Source: Methanobacteriota archaeon
GTDB lineage: Archaea > Halobacteriota > Bog-38 > Methanoflorentales > Methanoflorentaceae
NCBI GenBank assembly: GCA_003170935.1
Contig: PMYA01000141.1
Span: forward strand, 1-12,975
Direction of reading: 5' to 3'
Length of the DNA stretch: 12,975 nt
A program made the position numbers and the translations under genes. The notes under the pieces are model-generated. The model was given only the letters and a program-made list of their open reading frames with translations. It was not told the origin of the DNA and did not search any database. Of the stretch, positions 12,830 to 12,975 are shown piece after piece (position 1 is the first letter of the stretch; each line of letters opens with the position of its first letter).

Positions 12830-12975
12830 TTATCCACCTAATATCGCGATTGACAAATTGTTGACTTGTTCAATGATAGCAGACGGAAATATGCCCATCA
12901 GTACGCAAAGGACGCTTAAAATAATTATAGGGATTATTATATAAATAGATAGATAAGACACTTCTGGTATTATCC
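12830..12975 (-). CDS. antiporter-like membrane subunit, C-terminal end only
   Basis: A reading frame runs in from the right edge and stops with TAA at 12830-12832, two bases before the small-subunit ATG. The 48 visible residues include a hydrophobic helix with a proline break (YLSIYIIIPIIILSVLCVLM), then GIFPSAIIEQVNNLSIAILGG. This pattern, a last helix followed by GhFP, is common at the end of NuoL/N- and MrpD-type antiporter subunits, and such a subunit precedes the small subunit in comparable hydrogenase operons. It would be the ion-translocating part. Most of the gene lies outside, so the assignment is tentative, though the tight spacing strongly supports a cotranscribed gene. Confidence 0.6.
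   Translation of the reverse strand, partial: IIPEVSYLSIYIIIPIIILSVLCVLMGIFPSAIIEQVNNLSIAILGG

Overview
The window looks like part of a chromosome from an archaeon, probably an anaerobic hydrogen-metabolising lineage. The grounds are TATA-like boxes about 26-30 bases upstream of first genes, with very short or absent leaders, Shine-Dalgarno motifs mainly inside operons, an energy-converting [NiFe] hydrogenase in the gene order of archaeal Mbh-type complexes, and a secreted protein dense in N-glycosylation sequons. The exact phylum cannot be read from this stretch. No rRNA, tRNA, CRISPR array, insertion sequence or phage gene was recognised, so this is a resident chromosomal region rather than a mobile one.

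Left part, plus strand (1-3512): the 3' part of an ABC-2 type exporter permease, a LUD-domain (LutC-like) protein with its own promoter, and a lipoprotein of the vanadium haloperoxidase/PAP2 fold. The lipoprotein is an internal duplication: the second copy keeps the catalytic residues and the first has lost two of them. A 250-base gap before it has a second TATA-like box not explained by a reading frame.

Middle (3629-7520): a minus-strand pair (a winged-helix-like protein and an unrecognised 150-residue protein) sits divergently from a plus-strand radical SAM/SPASM enzyme. That enzyme is convergent with a cobalamin-binding-type radical SAM enzyme on the minus strand. Their substrates cannot be deduced, and no precursor peptide was seen.

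Right part, minus strand (7623-12975): reading in the direction of transcription, the 3' end of an antiporter-like membrane subunit, then the hydrogenase small subunit, the NuoC-like subunit, the large subunit, the NuoH-like subunit and a two-cluster NuoI-like ferredoxin subunit. They overlap or nearly touch. All four nickel-ligand cysteines of the large subunit and all four proximal-cluster cysteines of the small subunit are present, so this is a real membrane-bound hydrogenase module and not complex I. It probably couples ferredoxin oxidation and H2 evolution (or the reverse) to ion transport.

Downstream, after a gap with a probable promoter, a thioredoxin-reductase-like flavoprotein without the usual NADPH-binding arginine motif is followed 23 bases later by a four-cluster ferredoxin of the HycB/CooF type. 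A link between hydrogenase, ferredoxin and thiol reduction is the most interesting hypothesis here, but it is inference from gene order.
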